A DNA stretch of 64,000 bases, from the NCBI GenBank assembly GCA_008690995.1, contig VRMN01000002.1:2170001-2234000 (forward strand), in the 5' to 3' direction. Below the pieces are notes generated by a model. The model was given only the letters and a program-made list of their open reading frames with translations, searched no databases and was not told where the DNA came from. Positions within the stretch are counted from its first letter, which is position 1; each line of letters opens with the position of its first letter. Both the position numbers and the translations under genes were made by a program. This DNA is from Porphyridium purpureum (lineage: Eukaryota; Rhodophyta; Bangiophyceae; Porphyridiales; Porphyridiaceae). Shown here piece after piece: positions 1-10,449 of the stretch.

Positions 1-3000
1 CCCCACCGGTCGACATAACGCGCCACATGCGCCGTGGCATAAGCGATGTCTGCTCGCGTGGTTCGGCTGAGCCACAGCAGTTGGCCAATCACTGTTCGCT
101 TGTTTGTCGGGCACGCGCGCCCGCCGGGTCCATTGTCGTCGACCCGCTCGCTGAGTGGCGTGCTGCGCACGCGCAAGTTGTCCGCGGTGTGGCCGTTCGC
201 CACATGGGTGGCGTACACCCCCGAATCCAGTATCCATCGGCCGCCGTCGCGATAGATGTGCATGCCGAGATACTTGATAGGGCGCGTACGCGCCGAGTCT
301 GCAATGTATTCGACCTTCTGGTCGATTCTGAAGACGGTCTTCAGTTGTTTGACCGCCACTCGTACCGCATCCGCATTGCCGAAGAGTGCGCCATCGTCGA
401 CGTACATGCTCAGCGTGAGCATGCTGCCGTTCGCGTCGCGGCGCCAGTACTGGTTCTTGTCCGCGTTGGATTCTTGCCATCCAAGCCGCCGGACACGCTC
501 GCGAGCGTCGTGGCTGAAGTCGCTGCCGCTCCTTTTCATTCCGTACAGAGCCTGCGGTAGCTCCACGACAGGCTCGCTGCATGCGGCCATCTTTCTGTAG
601 TCGGCTTCGCTGACTAGACCCTTCACGACCGGGACCAGGTCGCGCAGATATCCGAATGTCGGACGGCCGCCCAATGGTGCACTGGGGTAGGCACACGTTA
701 CGTCGAAGAAGGCGCCGTCGGCGGATGGTCCATGGAGCATGAGCGCCATGCTCATCGAGGCGCGGATCGCCAGCAAACCTGGTGGGCGATCAAAAGGATA
801 CGGTTCTTCGCGCGCGCGACGCCCATCGGCGTCCAGCACGACGCATCCTTGCGCGACGATGCGGCACTTCGTCTTGTGGAACGACGAAGGCATTTCTGAA
901 TTCTTCTTGTTGAAGAGGAGCTTCAACTTAACGAATTGCGCGTTCGGAACGCGCGCCGCCACTGCCTTGTCCATCGTGCGGCGGAAAGGCAGAGCGCCGG
1001 TGCTGGTGAGCGCACGAAGCTCGGATGCTAATGCATGGCGGCCGGCGGGCGTGGCCATCGCCACCGCTGTGGCCACAACTTCTGCCACCCCCAGACCTGC
1101 CGCTTCGTCCTCTGGTCCCCCTGTCGCCGCGCTTGTATACATTGCGTCGCTGCTACTCTCTGCTCGCGTCGCGTCGTTCCGCGTCGCGTCGCTCGCTGCT
1201 GCTGCGTGCACTGGAAGCACACCCAGTTCCGCTGCGCGCGCGCGTAAGCCGGCTGGTTTGCGGCCGCGCATGAAGAATGCTGGCCTACCCGCGATGGCAA
1301 GCCAGTCCTCACCAAAACGGGCAATGCCTTCGGATATGGCAATGTCCTCGGCCGGACTCCACGGCAGCTCAATGCGCCGATACTGTGCTCGTGACGCGAG
1401 CTTTCCGTGCTCGTCTCGGTAGCACTGGCAGTGCATTTGCCTGCATGCGCCGTCACCAGTGTGACGTCGGCTGGGCGCCGGACCCAAAATGCATTTCTCG
1501 CATTCGGTGCTCCCACCGACTATTTTCTTGCACTGTGTGCAGAATGCACGGTCCGGTGCATTGTCGCGTGCTCGCGACCATTGATCACCCGTCGCAATGG
1601 CCTCATCCGGAGGCCGCAGTGCCAAACGTCGCAATGGCCACTTGTCGGGAAGTGGCTTCCATTCGCCGACCTTCCTGATCGCAGATGGCCGCAAGTCGGC
1701 AATGGGCAGGGCGAGCAGGTTTATGGGCTGCCGCGGGTCATTCGGCCTCGGTGCCGTGAACCCAACGACGATTGCAGGCACGCCTTTCGGCTCAAATTTG
1801 CCGCGGCTCTCATCGTATATGAGAATGCCGCTCCCGAATGCAGGGATGGGCTTGTGCCATGTCAGACCGAGCCGTTGCTCGAAGCTGGTCTGCTCCTGCT
1901 TTGCGCCGCGCCAGGCGAGGTTTCTGGCCAGGCAAAAGTAGGCGGCGGCGAACGGATACCACGCGGTCGGCAAGCCAGACTGCATCAGCAGTGCTCGCAC
2001 TGCTCCGTTCAAGTCTGCATGCTTGCGTTCATGCGTCGCGTGCGTGTTCGCCCGGTAAGGTACACCAGTGACTTTCTTCACGCCCTTTTCCGCGATGAAT
2101 CCGTCGAATTCGCCCATGAACTCGCGGCCCTCGTCACACCGCAACACTCGTGGCCAATCACCACGTCCGCGCTGCAGCTCCGTCAACCCGCGAATGCACT
2201 CAGCGGCGGACTTGTCCGCCAGCCCAATTGCTGAGAACCACCCAGTGGCTTCGTCGAGGTGAGTGAGCAGCCACCTGCTGCCATCCACGGCTGCCAGTCC
2301 GGGATCCACAATGTCAATCGACACCACGTCGTTGAACTCGCGCGCTCGTCCGCGCTCTTTGCCAACCGAGTCGTCTCGCCTCACAGCACGCGCGCGCCGC
2401 AGCTTTGCCGCGCTGCATATTCCGCACGTGTCGCGCGACGGCATGTGCAGAACGCAATGGTCCTGCTCTACATGCTCAGCCTCGGCTGTGCCAAGACTGT
2501 GACCGCCGATGATCATTTCGAAGCGGTTGGTTCGAAGCCAATCGAGACCGATCACGAGGTCATTGTGGCCATTGTACACAATCACGTCCTGCTGCTTCTC
2601 TGCTGAATCCAGCACCGCCAGATTCACTGTCGCGCGCCCGCGAGACATGCACTGCGTGCCGTCTGCCAATCGAATGGTCAAGGCATTCGCGGTGCTATTT
2701 GTGCGCACTCGCACCATCGCGCATGCGCTCTCGCTCAGAAAGGTGTGCGTTGCGCCGGTATCGATGACTGCTTTCATCGCCCGGCCGTTCACCCAAGCAT
2801 TCACCTTGAGCAACCCTTTGCCCGCACTGGCGGTCATCAACTCGGCTCCGCCGAGATTGGCATCGCGATCATCGCGCCTGTCTGCACAGTTGTGCGTCGC
2901 TGGCCCCCACACGGAGCACCGATGGCAGTAATAGCGCCCACGCTGATTACTCTTCTTGCCATCTTGTTGCGACTTCGGCGTCTGTCGCGGTCGTGGTCTA

Positions 3001-4813
3001 CTGGCACCGCCTCGTTGCGGTGCGCCACGCTTCTGTCCGCGCCCACGCGCGTCGTTCTGGCCGCCACCACGGTTCCAACCATGCGTGCTCGGCTCTCGCC
3101 AGCCGCCGTCTCGTCCGTCCGCGCGGCTCTGCGCGTACCGCTCTGCATGATTCGCACGCAGGTTCCGCTGCGGTCCAGCTGGTGACCATTGGTCATGCTG
3201 TTGCTGTTGATACTCGTTCGAGCGATCCCGCTGGAAGTCGTTGTATCCTCGTCCGTGCACCCGTGCGCTGCTGCCGCTGGCGGTACCCAAGTCCATTGGC
3301 ACCGGACCATGCTGGTTATAGTTCATCTGGGGGTGGTATGCAGGCTGCATGGCTGACGGGTACGTTCGTGCTGTGATGGGCTGCTGGTCTCGACCACGCT
3401 TAAATATGACTTTGTCGGCAACTAAAGCCAAACGCAAAGCGTCGTCATAGGTGGGAGGGAAGTGAAGCGCTACGTGAGTGGCAATAGAAGTGTCAAGAGA
3501 TTCTGTAAAATAGTGAAGTTTATCTTTGTCTACCAAATTTGGTATACGCAGACAAACTTCACTAAATGCAGCTTCAAAATCTTGGACACTCATTGCACCC
3601 TGCTTCATCTTTTGCAGTTCATCCCGCACGTCATTTTCTGTTTCTTTTGGCTCGAAGCGCCGCTGAAGCGCGAGCAGAAACTCTTCTACCGAGGTGGGTC
3701 TCTGATCAGGTTGTAATGCCTGGTACCAGAGTTGCGCCAATCCGAAGAGGTGAGTCGAAAGCGTCGACACTGCTTCCTCTTCCTCGGTTTCCGTCCAAAG
3801 ACGGCCCTGCGACCGCCAATCCGAGCGCGCCGGGTTGTACACCCGCGAACGCGCTGCTGCCGTCCAGGTCATAATGGCCGCAGTGGATCGCTCGCCGCCA
3901 TAGTACAGCATGGCCGCAGGGCGCATGCAGCTCGGCAAAGCGCCACTTCCACCGGATCCATCGCGAAGCGCCCTCAGACGAACGTTCTCGCTCCGCAGCT
4001 CGGCGAGCTCACTCTGAACAATCGCCGTCCGGGTATTCAGTTCGGTCGCCATCTTGGCGCCGAATTCCTCCGAGAGTTGGCGATGCATTTGGGCGTATGC
4101 CGCATTCAGCATCGCCGCCATCTCTCGTTTCGTTTCCTCGCGCGCGGACTCGCGCCGCGCACTTGCTGCCGCGCCAAGGCGGGTTGCCGAGGCGTTTGCA
4201 CCACCGCGTGCCGGCGACGGTGTTGCTGGGGTACTAGCACCCGCAGCCCTATCCATGTCATATTCCATGACCAAACACTGGGCGCGTCGCGCTCACCAGT
4301 TGCGCTTCGAGCGCCTCTTTTTTCCTTCTCGATGTTCGCGGCGCCGATCAGCGTCTTGGCTGTCGCGCTGCCACAGTCGCTTTTCCAAAGCGTGATCGAG
4401 GGTAGAGTTGGGGAATGACCGAATGATAGAAACACTACCACAATAGGTGGTTAGTCAAGCAAGCAAGAAGAAGAAAGATGAGGGAAACACCGCAGCGCAA
4501 AGGCTGGGCTCATAACCCTTTGATGATAGCGTCTTCGTGAAGCACGCGTATACCAAACGTGTACCAATAGTAAACTACTGGTGGCTAGCTGAAGCAAGAG
4601 GTCCACAACAAGACGACTTTACTCCTTAACACAACCTAGCTCTTGCCTCAAAAGGAGACAGAGCGCCGACTCGTCGGCCGTCTCTCACACTCTAATGATA
4701 TACTACTGTGGTTAACCATTACGGTCACCAACCAACGGAGAGTTGTCATCATTAAGTATTTGATGACTCCTCATCACGTCATCAGGCAGGCAGAGAGGGA
4801 TGACTATATTCCA
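1..4813 (-). mobile_element. Ty1/copia LTR retrotransposon, copy A (left part outside window)
   Basis: This is the leftmost visible unit of a head-to-tail copia array. Everything here recurs 5636 bp further right with almost no differences that I could see by eye. The reading frame starts at 4274 on the minus strand and runs off the left edge within the reverse transcriptase/RNase H part. Gag, zinc knuckle, protease, integrase and most of the reverse transcriptase are inside the window. The LTR at 4521-4813 serves as its 5' LTR and at the same time as the 3' LTR of copy B. The copy looks undamaged as far as it can be seen and must be very young. Confidence 0.93.
4521..4813 (-). repeat. Copia LTR shared by copies A and B
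   Basis: 293 bp. On the minus strand it begins TGGAATATAGTC and ends GCTATCATCA, giving TG...CA termini. The outer edge is fixed by the array's right end at 28875, where the same sequence meets unrelated host DNA, and by a purine tract (GATGAGGGGGTGCG on the minus strand) immediately before TGG. The inner edge is fixed by the primer site two bases away. Confidence 0.9.
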
Positions 4814-4855
4814 CGCACCCCCTCATCACTTCTGCGCTGGCTGCAAAGGAACGAA

Positions 4856-7800
4856 TCACACTCGCTCGACAAGGTGCCAGCGGGTGTACGGATCACTGTC
4901 ACACGACATCTTCTCATCATCATGGCTGTACGCATAGCCGCGCATGCCAGCGTCATCGTCGCAGTCGTCGGGCTGCATGAGCATCGCGAAGGCGTTGCCA
5001 CGGTTTGCGGCGGAGCGAGCATGCGTCATACGCTGGGCGATGCCAAGGGATAAGCTTGCACCGTACAGGCCCCACGCGGCTGCATGGCCGCGAAACACGT
5101 CGGTGGCAATCGGCTTCGTCAAGCCGTCAGCGATGTTGTCGCGCGTAGCGACATAGACGAACCTGACGAGTCCGTCCGCTGCTATCTCGTGCAACCATCT
5201 CAGAGAGATGCGCTGCATCTTTGGCGCATGCAGTAGCCGGTCACTGTGGCCGCGCTCCACCGCGCGCAAAGTCGACTCGTTGTCGCACCGCACAACGGTC
5301 GGAGGCCAGCGCCTCAAAAGTTCTTCCGCCAGTGTCGCCACTGGGAACACGCTGCCTTGCGCTGCGTCGTGCAGCGCTACCAACTCAGCCTCGGTCGTCG
5401 AGGTGCTGACGCGCCGCTGGCGCCGACTGGTCCAGTCTACAAGGTGTCGGCATCTGCCATTCGATATGAAGAGCACGGCGCCGCTCGTGGATGACGGTGC
5501 CGAGAAGTCGGCATCAGCCCACGCGTGCAACCGAACGTCGCGACTGCCTGTCGCGGGTATGTCGTATTGCAGACAGACGTCCGCATGCTTCTTCAGATAC
5601 CCGACGATCTCGTCGAGCGCGCGATCCGCGCTTGGCCCCCACCGGTCGACATAACGCGCCACATGCGCCGTGGCATAAGCGATGTCTGCTCGCGTGGTTC
5701 GGCTGAGCCACAGCAGTTGGCCAATCACTGTTCGCTTGTTTGTCGGGCACGCGCGCCCGCCGGGTCCATTGTCGTCGACCCGCTCGCTGAGTGGCGTGCT
5801 GCGCACGCGCAAGTTGTCCGCGGTGTGGCCGTTCGCCACATGGGTGGCGTACACCCCCGAATCCAGTATCCATCGGCCGCCGTCGCGATAGATGTGCATG
5901 CCGAGATACTTGATAGGGCGCGTACGCGCCGAGTCTGCAATGTATTCGACCTTCTGGTCGATTCTGAAGACGGTCTTCAGTTGTTTGACCGCCACTCGTA
6001 CCGCATCCGCATTGCCGAAGAGTGCGCCATCGTCGACGTACATGCTCAGCGTGAGCATGCTGCCGTTCGCGTCGCGGCGCCAGTACTGGTTCTTGTCCGC
6101 GTTGGATTCTTGCCATCCAAGCCGCCGGACACGCTCGCGAGCGTCGTGGCTGAAGTCGCTGCCGCTCCTTTTCATTCCGTACAGAGCCTGCGGTAGCTCC
6201 ACGACAGGCTCGCTGCATGCGGCCATCTTTCTGTAGTCGGCTTCGCTGACTAGACCCTTCACGACCGGGACCAGGTCGCGCAGATATCCGAATGTCGGAC
6301 GGCCGCCCAATGGTGCACTGGGGTAGGCACACGTTACGTCGAAGAAGGCGCCGTCGGCGGATGGTCCATGGAGCATGAGCGCCATGCTCATCGAGGCGCG
6401 GATCGCCAGCAAACCTGGTGGGCGATCAAAAGGGTACGGTTCTTCGCGCGCGCGACGCCCATCGGCGTCCAGCACGACGCATCCTTGCGCGACGATGCGG
6501 CACTTCGTCTTGTGGAACGACGAAGGCATTTCTGAATTCTTCTTGTTGAAGAGGAGCTTCAACTTAACGAATTGCGCGTTCGGAACGCGCGCCGCCACTG
6601 CCTTGTCCATCGTGCGGCGGAAAGGCAGAGCGCCGGTGCTGGTGAGCGCACGAAGCTCGGATGCTAATGCATGGCGGCCGGCGGGCGTGGCCATCGCCAC
6701 CGCTGTGGCCACAACTTCTGCCACCCCCAGACCTGCCGCTTCGTCCTCTGGTCCCCCTGTCGCCGCGCTTGTATACATTGCGTCGCTGCTACTCTCTGCT
6801 CGCGTCGCGTCGTTCCGCGTCGCGTCGCTCGCTGCTGCTGCGTGCACTGGAAGCACACCCAGTTCCGCTGCGCGCGCGCGTAAGCCGGCTGGTTTGCGGC
6901 CGCGCATGAAGAATGCTGGCCTACCCGCGATGGCAAGCCAGTCCTCACCAAAACGGGCAATGCCTTCGGATATGGCAATGTCCTCGGCCGGACTCCACGG
7001 CAGCTCAATGCGCCGATACTGTGCTCGTGACGCGAGCTTTCCGTGCTCGTCTCGGTAGCACTGGCAGTGCATTTGCCTGCATGCGCCGTCACCAGTGTGA
7101 CGTCGGCTGGGCGCCGGACCCAAAATGCATTTCTCGCATTCGGTGCTCCCACCGACTATTTTCTTGCACTGTGTGCAGAATGCACGGTCCGGTGCATTGT
7201 CGCGTGCTCGCGACCATTGATCACCCGTCGCAATGGCCTCATCCGGAGGCCGCAGTGCCAAACGTCGCAATGGCCACTTGTCGGGAAGTGGCTTCCATTC
7301 GCCGACCTTCCTGATCGCAGATGGCCGCAAGTCGGCAATGGGCAGGGCGAGCAGGTTTATGGGCTGCCGCGGGTCATTCGGCCTCGGTGCCGTGAACCCA
7401 ACGACGATTGCAGGCACGCCTTTCGGCTCAAATTTGCCGCGGCTCTCATCGTATATGAGAATGCCGCTCCCGAATGCAGGGATGGGCTTGTGCCATGTCA
7501 GACCGAGCCGTTGCTCGAAGCTGGTCTGCTCCTGCTTTGCGCCGCGCCAGGCGAGGTTTCTGGCCAGGCAAAAGTAGGCGGCGGCGAACGGATACCACGC
7601 GGTCGGCAAGCCAGACTGCATCAGCAGTGCTCGCACTGCTCCGTTCAAGTCTGCATGCTTGCGTTCATGCGTCGCGTGCGTGTTCGCCCGGTAAGGTACA
7701 CCAGTGACTTTCTTCACGCCCTTTTCCGCGATGAATCCGTCGAATTCGCCCATGAACTCGCGGCCCTCGTCACACCGCAACACTCGTGGCCAATCACCAC

Positions 7801-9910
7801 GTCCGCGCTGCAGCTCCGTCAACCCGCGAATGCACTCAGCGGCGGACTTGTCCGCCAGCCCAATTGCTGAGAACCACCCAGTGGCTTCGTCGAGGTGAGT
7901 GAGCAGCCACCTGCTGCCATCCACGGCTGCCAGTCCGGGATCCACAATGTCAATCGACACCACGTCGTTGAACTCGCGCGCTCGTCCGCGCTCTTTGCCA
8001 ACCGAGTCGTCTCGCCTCACAGCACGCGCGCGCCGCAGCTTTGCCGCGCTGCATATTCCGCACGTGTCGCGCGACGGCATGTGCAGAACGCAATGGTCCT
8101 GCTCTACATGCTCAGCCTCGGCTGTGCCAAGACTGTGACCGCCGATGATCATTTCGAAGCGGTTGGTTCGAAGCCAATCGAGACCGATCACGAGGTCATT
8201 GTGGCCATTGTACACAATCACGTCCTGCTGCTTCTCTGCTGAATCCAGCACCGCCAGATTCACTGTCGCGCGCCCGCGAGACATGCACTGCGTGCCGTCT
8301 GCCAATCGAATGGTCAAGGCATTCGCGGTGCTATTTGTGCGCACTCGCACCATCGCGCATGCGCTCTCGCTCAGAAAGGTGTGCGTTGCGCCGGTATCGA
8401 TGACTGCTTTCATCGCCCGGCCGTTCACCCAAGCATTCACCTTGAGCAACCCTTTGCCCGCACTGGCGGTCATCAACTCGGCTCCGCCGAGATTGGCATC
8501 GCGATCATCGCGCCTGTCTGCACAGTTGTGCGTCGCTGGCCCCCACACGGAGCACCGATGGCAGTAATAGCGCCCACGCTGATTACTCTTCTTGCCATCT
8601 TGTTGCGACTTCGGCGTCTGTCGCGGTCGTGGTCTACTGGCACCGCCTCGTTGCGGTGCGCCACGCTTCTGTCCGCGCCCACGCGCGTCGTTCTGGCCGC
8701 CACCACGGTTCCAACCATGCGTGCTCGGCTCTCGCCAGCCGCCGTCTCGTCCGTCCGCGCGGCTCTGCGCGTACCGCTCTGCATGATTCGCACGCAGGTT
8801 CCGCTGCGGTCCAGCTGGTGACCATTGGTCATGCTGTTGCTGTTGATACTCGTTCGAGCGATCCCGCTGGAAGTCGTTGTATCCTCGTCCGTGCACCCGT
8901 GCGCTGCTGCCGCTGGCGGTACCCAAGTCCATTGGCACCGGACCATGCTGGTTATAGTTCATCTGGGGGTGGTATGCAGGCTGCATGGCTGACGGGTACG
9001 TTCGTGCTGTGATGGGCTGCTGGTCTCGACCACGCTTAAATATGACTTTGTCGGCAACTAAAGCCAAACGCAAAGCGTCGTCATAGGTGGGAGGGAAGTG
9101 AAGCGCTACGTGAGTGGCAATAGAAGTGTCAAGAGATTCTGTAAAATAGTGAAGTTTATCTTTGTCTACCAAATTTGGTATACGCAGACAAACTTCACTA
9201 AATGCAGCTTCAAAATCTTGGACACTCATTGCACCCTGCTTCATCTTTTGCAGTTCATCCCGCACGTCATTTTCTGTTTCTTTTGGCTCGAAGCGCCGCT
9301 GAAGCGCGAGCAGAAACTCTTCTACCGAGGTGGGTCTCTGATCAGGTTGTAATGCCTGGTACCAGAGTTGCGCCAATCCGAAGAGGTGAGTCGAAAGCGT
9401 CGACACTGCTTCCTCTTCCTCGGTTTCCGTCCAAAGACGGCCCTGCGACCGCCAATCCGAGCGCGCCGGGTTGTACACCCGCGAACGCGCTGCTGCCGTC
9501 CAGGTCATAATGGCCGCAGTGGATCGCTCGCCGCCATAGTACAGCATGGCCGCAGGGCGCATGCAGCTCGGCAAAGCGCCACTTCCACCGGATCCATCGC
9601 GAAGCGCCCTCAGACGAACGTTCTCGCTCCGCAGCTCGGCGAGCTCACTCTGAACAATCGCCGTCCGGGTATTCAGTTCGGTCGCCATCTTGGCGCCGAA
9701 TTCCTCCGAGAGTTGGCGATGCATTTGGGCGTATGCCGCATTCAGCATCGCCGCCATCTCTCGTTTCGTTTCCTCGCGCGCGGACTCGCGCCGCGCACTT
9801 GCTGCCGCGCCAAGGCGGGTTGCCGAGGCGTTTGCACCACCGCGTGCCGGCGACGGTGTTGCTGGGGTACTAGCACCCGCAGCCCTATCCATGTCATATT
9901 CCATGACCAA
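4856..9910 (-). CDS. Copia gag-pol polyprotein with Myb/SANT-like insert (fossil element, looks whole)
   Basis: Single frame of 1684 residues. Seen in order: gag (about 1-400); an atypical Cys/His knuckle near 446-460; aspartic protease with DTGATHTFL near 503; integrase with a His/Cys zinc region followed by acidic residues near 650, 714 and 747; a Cys cluster (CTQC...CEKC, about 910-927); a Myb/SANT-like module beginning ELPWSPAEDIAISEG (about 966-1015); reverse transcriptase with YVDDGALFG near 1288; and RNase H with AWADADFSAPS near 1463. The order PR-IN-RT-RH defines Ty1/copia. The Cys cluster plus Myb-like module between integrase and reverse transcriptase is not part of the standard copia architecture. 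Its role, perhaps DNA or chromatin targeting, is inference. Confidence 0.93.
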   Translation of the reverse strand: MVMEYDMDRAAGASTPATPSPARGGANASATRLGAAASARRESAREETKREMAAMLNAAYAQMHRQLSEEFGAKMATELNTRTAIVQSELAELRSENVRLRALRDGSGGSGALPSCMRPAAMLYYGGERSTAAIMTWTAAARSRVYNPARSDWRSQGRLWTETEEEEAVSTLSTHLFGLAQLWYQALQPDQRPTSVEEFLLALQRRFEPKETENDVRDELQKMKQGAMSVQDFEAAFSEVCLRIPNLVDKDKLHYFTESLDTSIATHVALHFPPTYDDALRLALVADKVIFKRGRDQQPITARTYPSAMQPAYHPQMNYNQHGPVPMDLGTASGSSARVHGRGYNDFQRDRSNEYQQQQHDQWSPAGPQRNLRANHAERYAQSRADGRDGGWREPSTHGWNRGGGQNDARGRGQKRGAPQRGGASRPRPRQTPKSQQDGKKSNQRGRYYCHRCSVWGPATHNCADRRDDRDANLGGAELMTASAGKGLLKVNAWVNGRAMKAVIDTGATHTFLSESACAMVRVRTNSTANALTIRLADGTQCMSRGRATVNLAVLDSAEKQQDVIVYNGHNDLVIGLDWLRTNRFEMIIGGHSLGTAEAEHVEQDHCVLHMPSRDTCGICSAAKLRRARAVRRDDSVGKERGRAREFNDVVSIDIVDPGLAAVDGSRWLLTHLDEATGWFSAIGLADKSAAECIRGLTELQRGRGDWPRVLRCDEGREFMGEFDGFIAEKGVKKVTGVPYRANTHATHERKHADLNGAVRALLMQSGLPTAWYPFAAAYFCLARNLAWRGAKQEQTSFEQRLGLTWHKPIPAFGSGILIYDESRGKFEPKGVPAIVVGFTAPRPNDPRQPINLLALPIADLRPSAIRKVGEWKPLPDKWPLRRLALRPPDEAIATGDQWSRARDNAPDRAFCTQCKKIVGGSTECEKCILGPAPSRRHTGDGACRQMHCQCYRDEHGKLASRAQYRRIELPWSPAEDIAISEGIARFGEDWLAIAGRPAFFMRGRKPAGLRARAAELGVLPVHAAAASDATRNDATRAESSSDAMYTSAATGGPEDEAAGLGVAEVVATAVAMATPAGRHALASELRALTSTGALPFRRTMDKAVAARVPNAQFVKLKLLFNKKNSEMPSSFHKTKCRIVAQGCVVLDADGRRAREEPYPFDRPPGLLAIRASMSMALMLHGPSADGAFFDVTCAYPSAPLGGRPTFGYLRDLVPVVKGLVSEADYRKMAACSEPVVELPQALYGMKRSGSDFSHDARERVRRLGWQESNADKNQYWRRDANGSMLTLSMYVDDGALFGNADAVRVAVKQLKTVFRIDQKVEYIADSARTRPIKYLGMHIYRDGGRWILDSGVYATHVANGHTADNLRVRSTPLSERVDDNGPGGRACPTNKRTVIGQLLWLSRTTRADIAYATAHVARYVDRWGPSADRALDEIVGYLKKHADVCLQYDIPATGSRDVRLHAWADADFSAPSSTSGAVLFISNGRCRHLVDWTSRRQRRVSTSTTEAELVALHDAAQGSVFPVATLAEELLRRWPPTVVRCDNESTLRAVERGHSDRLLHAPKMQRISLRWLHEIAADGLVRFVYVATRDNIADGLTKPIATDVFRGHAAAWGLYGASLSLGIAQRMTHARSAANRGNAFAMLMQPDDCDDDAGMRGYAYSHDDEKMSCDSDPYTRWHLVERV

Positions 9911-10139
9911 ACACTGGGCGCGTCGCGCTCACCAGTTGCGCTTCGAGCGCCTCTTTTTTCCTTCTCGATGTTCGCGGCGCCGATCAGCGTCTTGGCTGTC
10001 GCGCTGCCACAGTCGCTTTTCCAAAGCGTGATCGAGGGTAGAGTTGGGGAATGACCGAATGATAGAAACACTACCACAATAGGTGGTTAGTCAAGCAAGC
10101 AAGAAGAAGAAAGATGAGGGAAACACCGCAGCGCAAAGG

Positions 10140-10154
10140 CTGGGCTCATAACCC
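10140..10154 (-). promoter_or_regulatory. Copia primer-binding site, half-tRNA type
   Basis: The minus strand reads GGGTTATGAGCCCAG, complementary to the anticodon stem-loop of eukaryotic initiator-Met tRNA (GGGCUCAUAACCC, with anticodon CAU). It lies 2 nt inside the LTR. Drosophila copia and yeast Ty5 are known to prime with a cleaved half of this tRNA. The same site recurs at 4504-4518 and 28566-28580. Confidence 0.8.
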
Positions 10155-10156
10155 TT

Positions 10157-10449
10157 TGATGATAGCGTCTTCGTGAAGCACGCGTATACCAAACGTGTAC
10201 CAATAGTAAACTACTGGTGGCTAGCTGAAGCAAGAGGTCCACAACAAGACGACTTTACTCCTTAACACAACCTAGCTCTTGCCTCAAAAGGAGACAGAGC
10301 GCCGACTCGTCGGCCGTCTCTCACACTCTAATGATATACTACTGTGGTTAACCATTACGGTCACCAACCAACGGAGAGTTGTCATCATTAAGTATTTGAT
10401 GACTCCTCATCACGTCATCAGGCAGGCAGAGAGGGATGACTATATTCCA
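10157..10449 (-). repeat. Copia LTR shared by copies B and C/D
   Basis: Second instance of the 293-bp LTR, exactly 5636 bp right of the first and apparently identical to it. It is the 5' LTR of copy B and the 3' LTR of copy C/D. Confidence 0.9.

Larger units (their letters stand above)
4521..10449 (-). mobile_element. Ty1/copia LTR retrotransposon, copy B (looks whole)
   Basis: A full-length copia element of 5929 bp, bounded by 293-bp LTRs at 4521-4813 and 10157-10449. Both LTRs are shared with neighbouring units. Reading the minus strand it has a 5' LTR, a primer site matching the initiator-Met tRNA anticodon arm, a leader of about 0.25 kb, one gag-pol frame, a short purine tract next to the 3' LTR, and the 3' LTR. 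Integrase lies before reverse transcriptase, which is the copia order. It appears whole, and its LTRs look identical by eye, so the insertion or duplication is recent. Confidence 0.95.
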
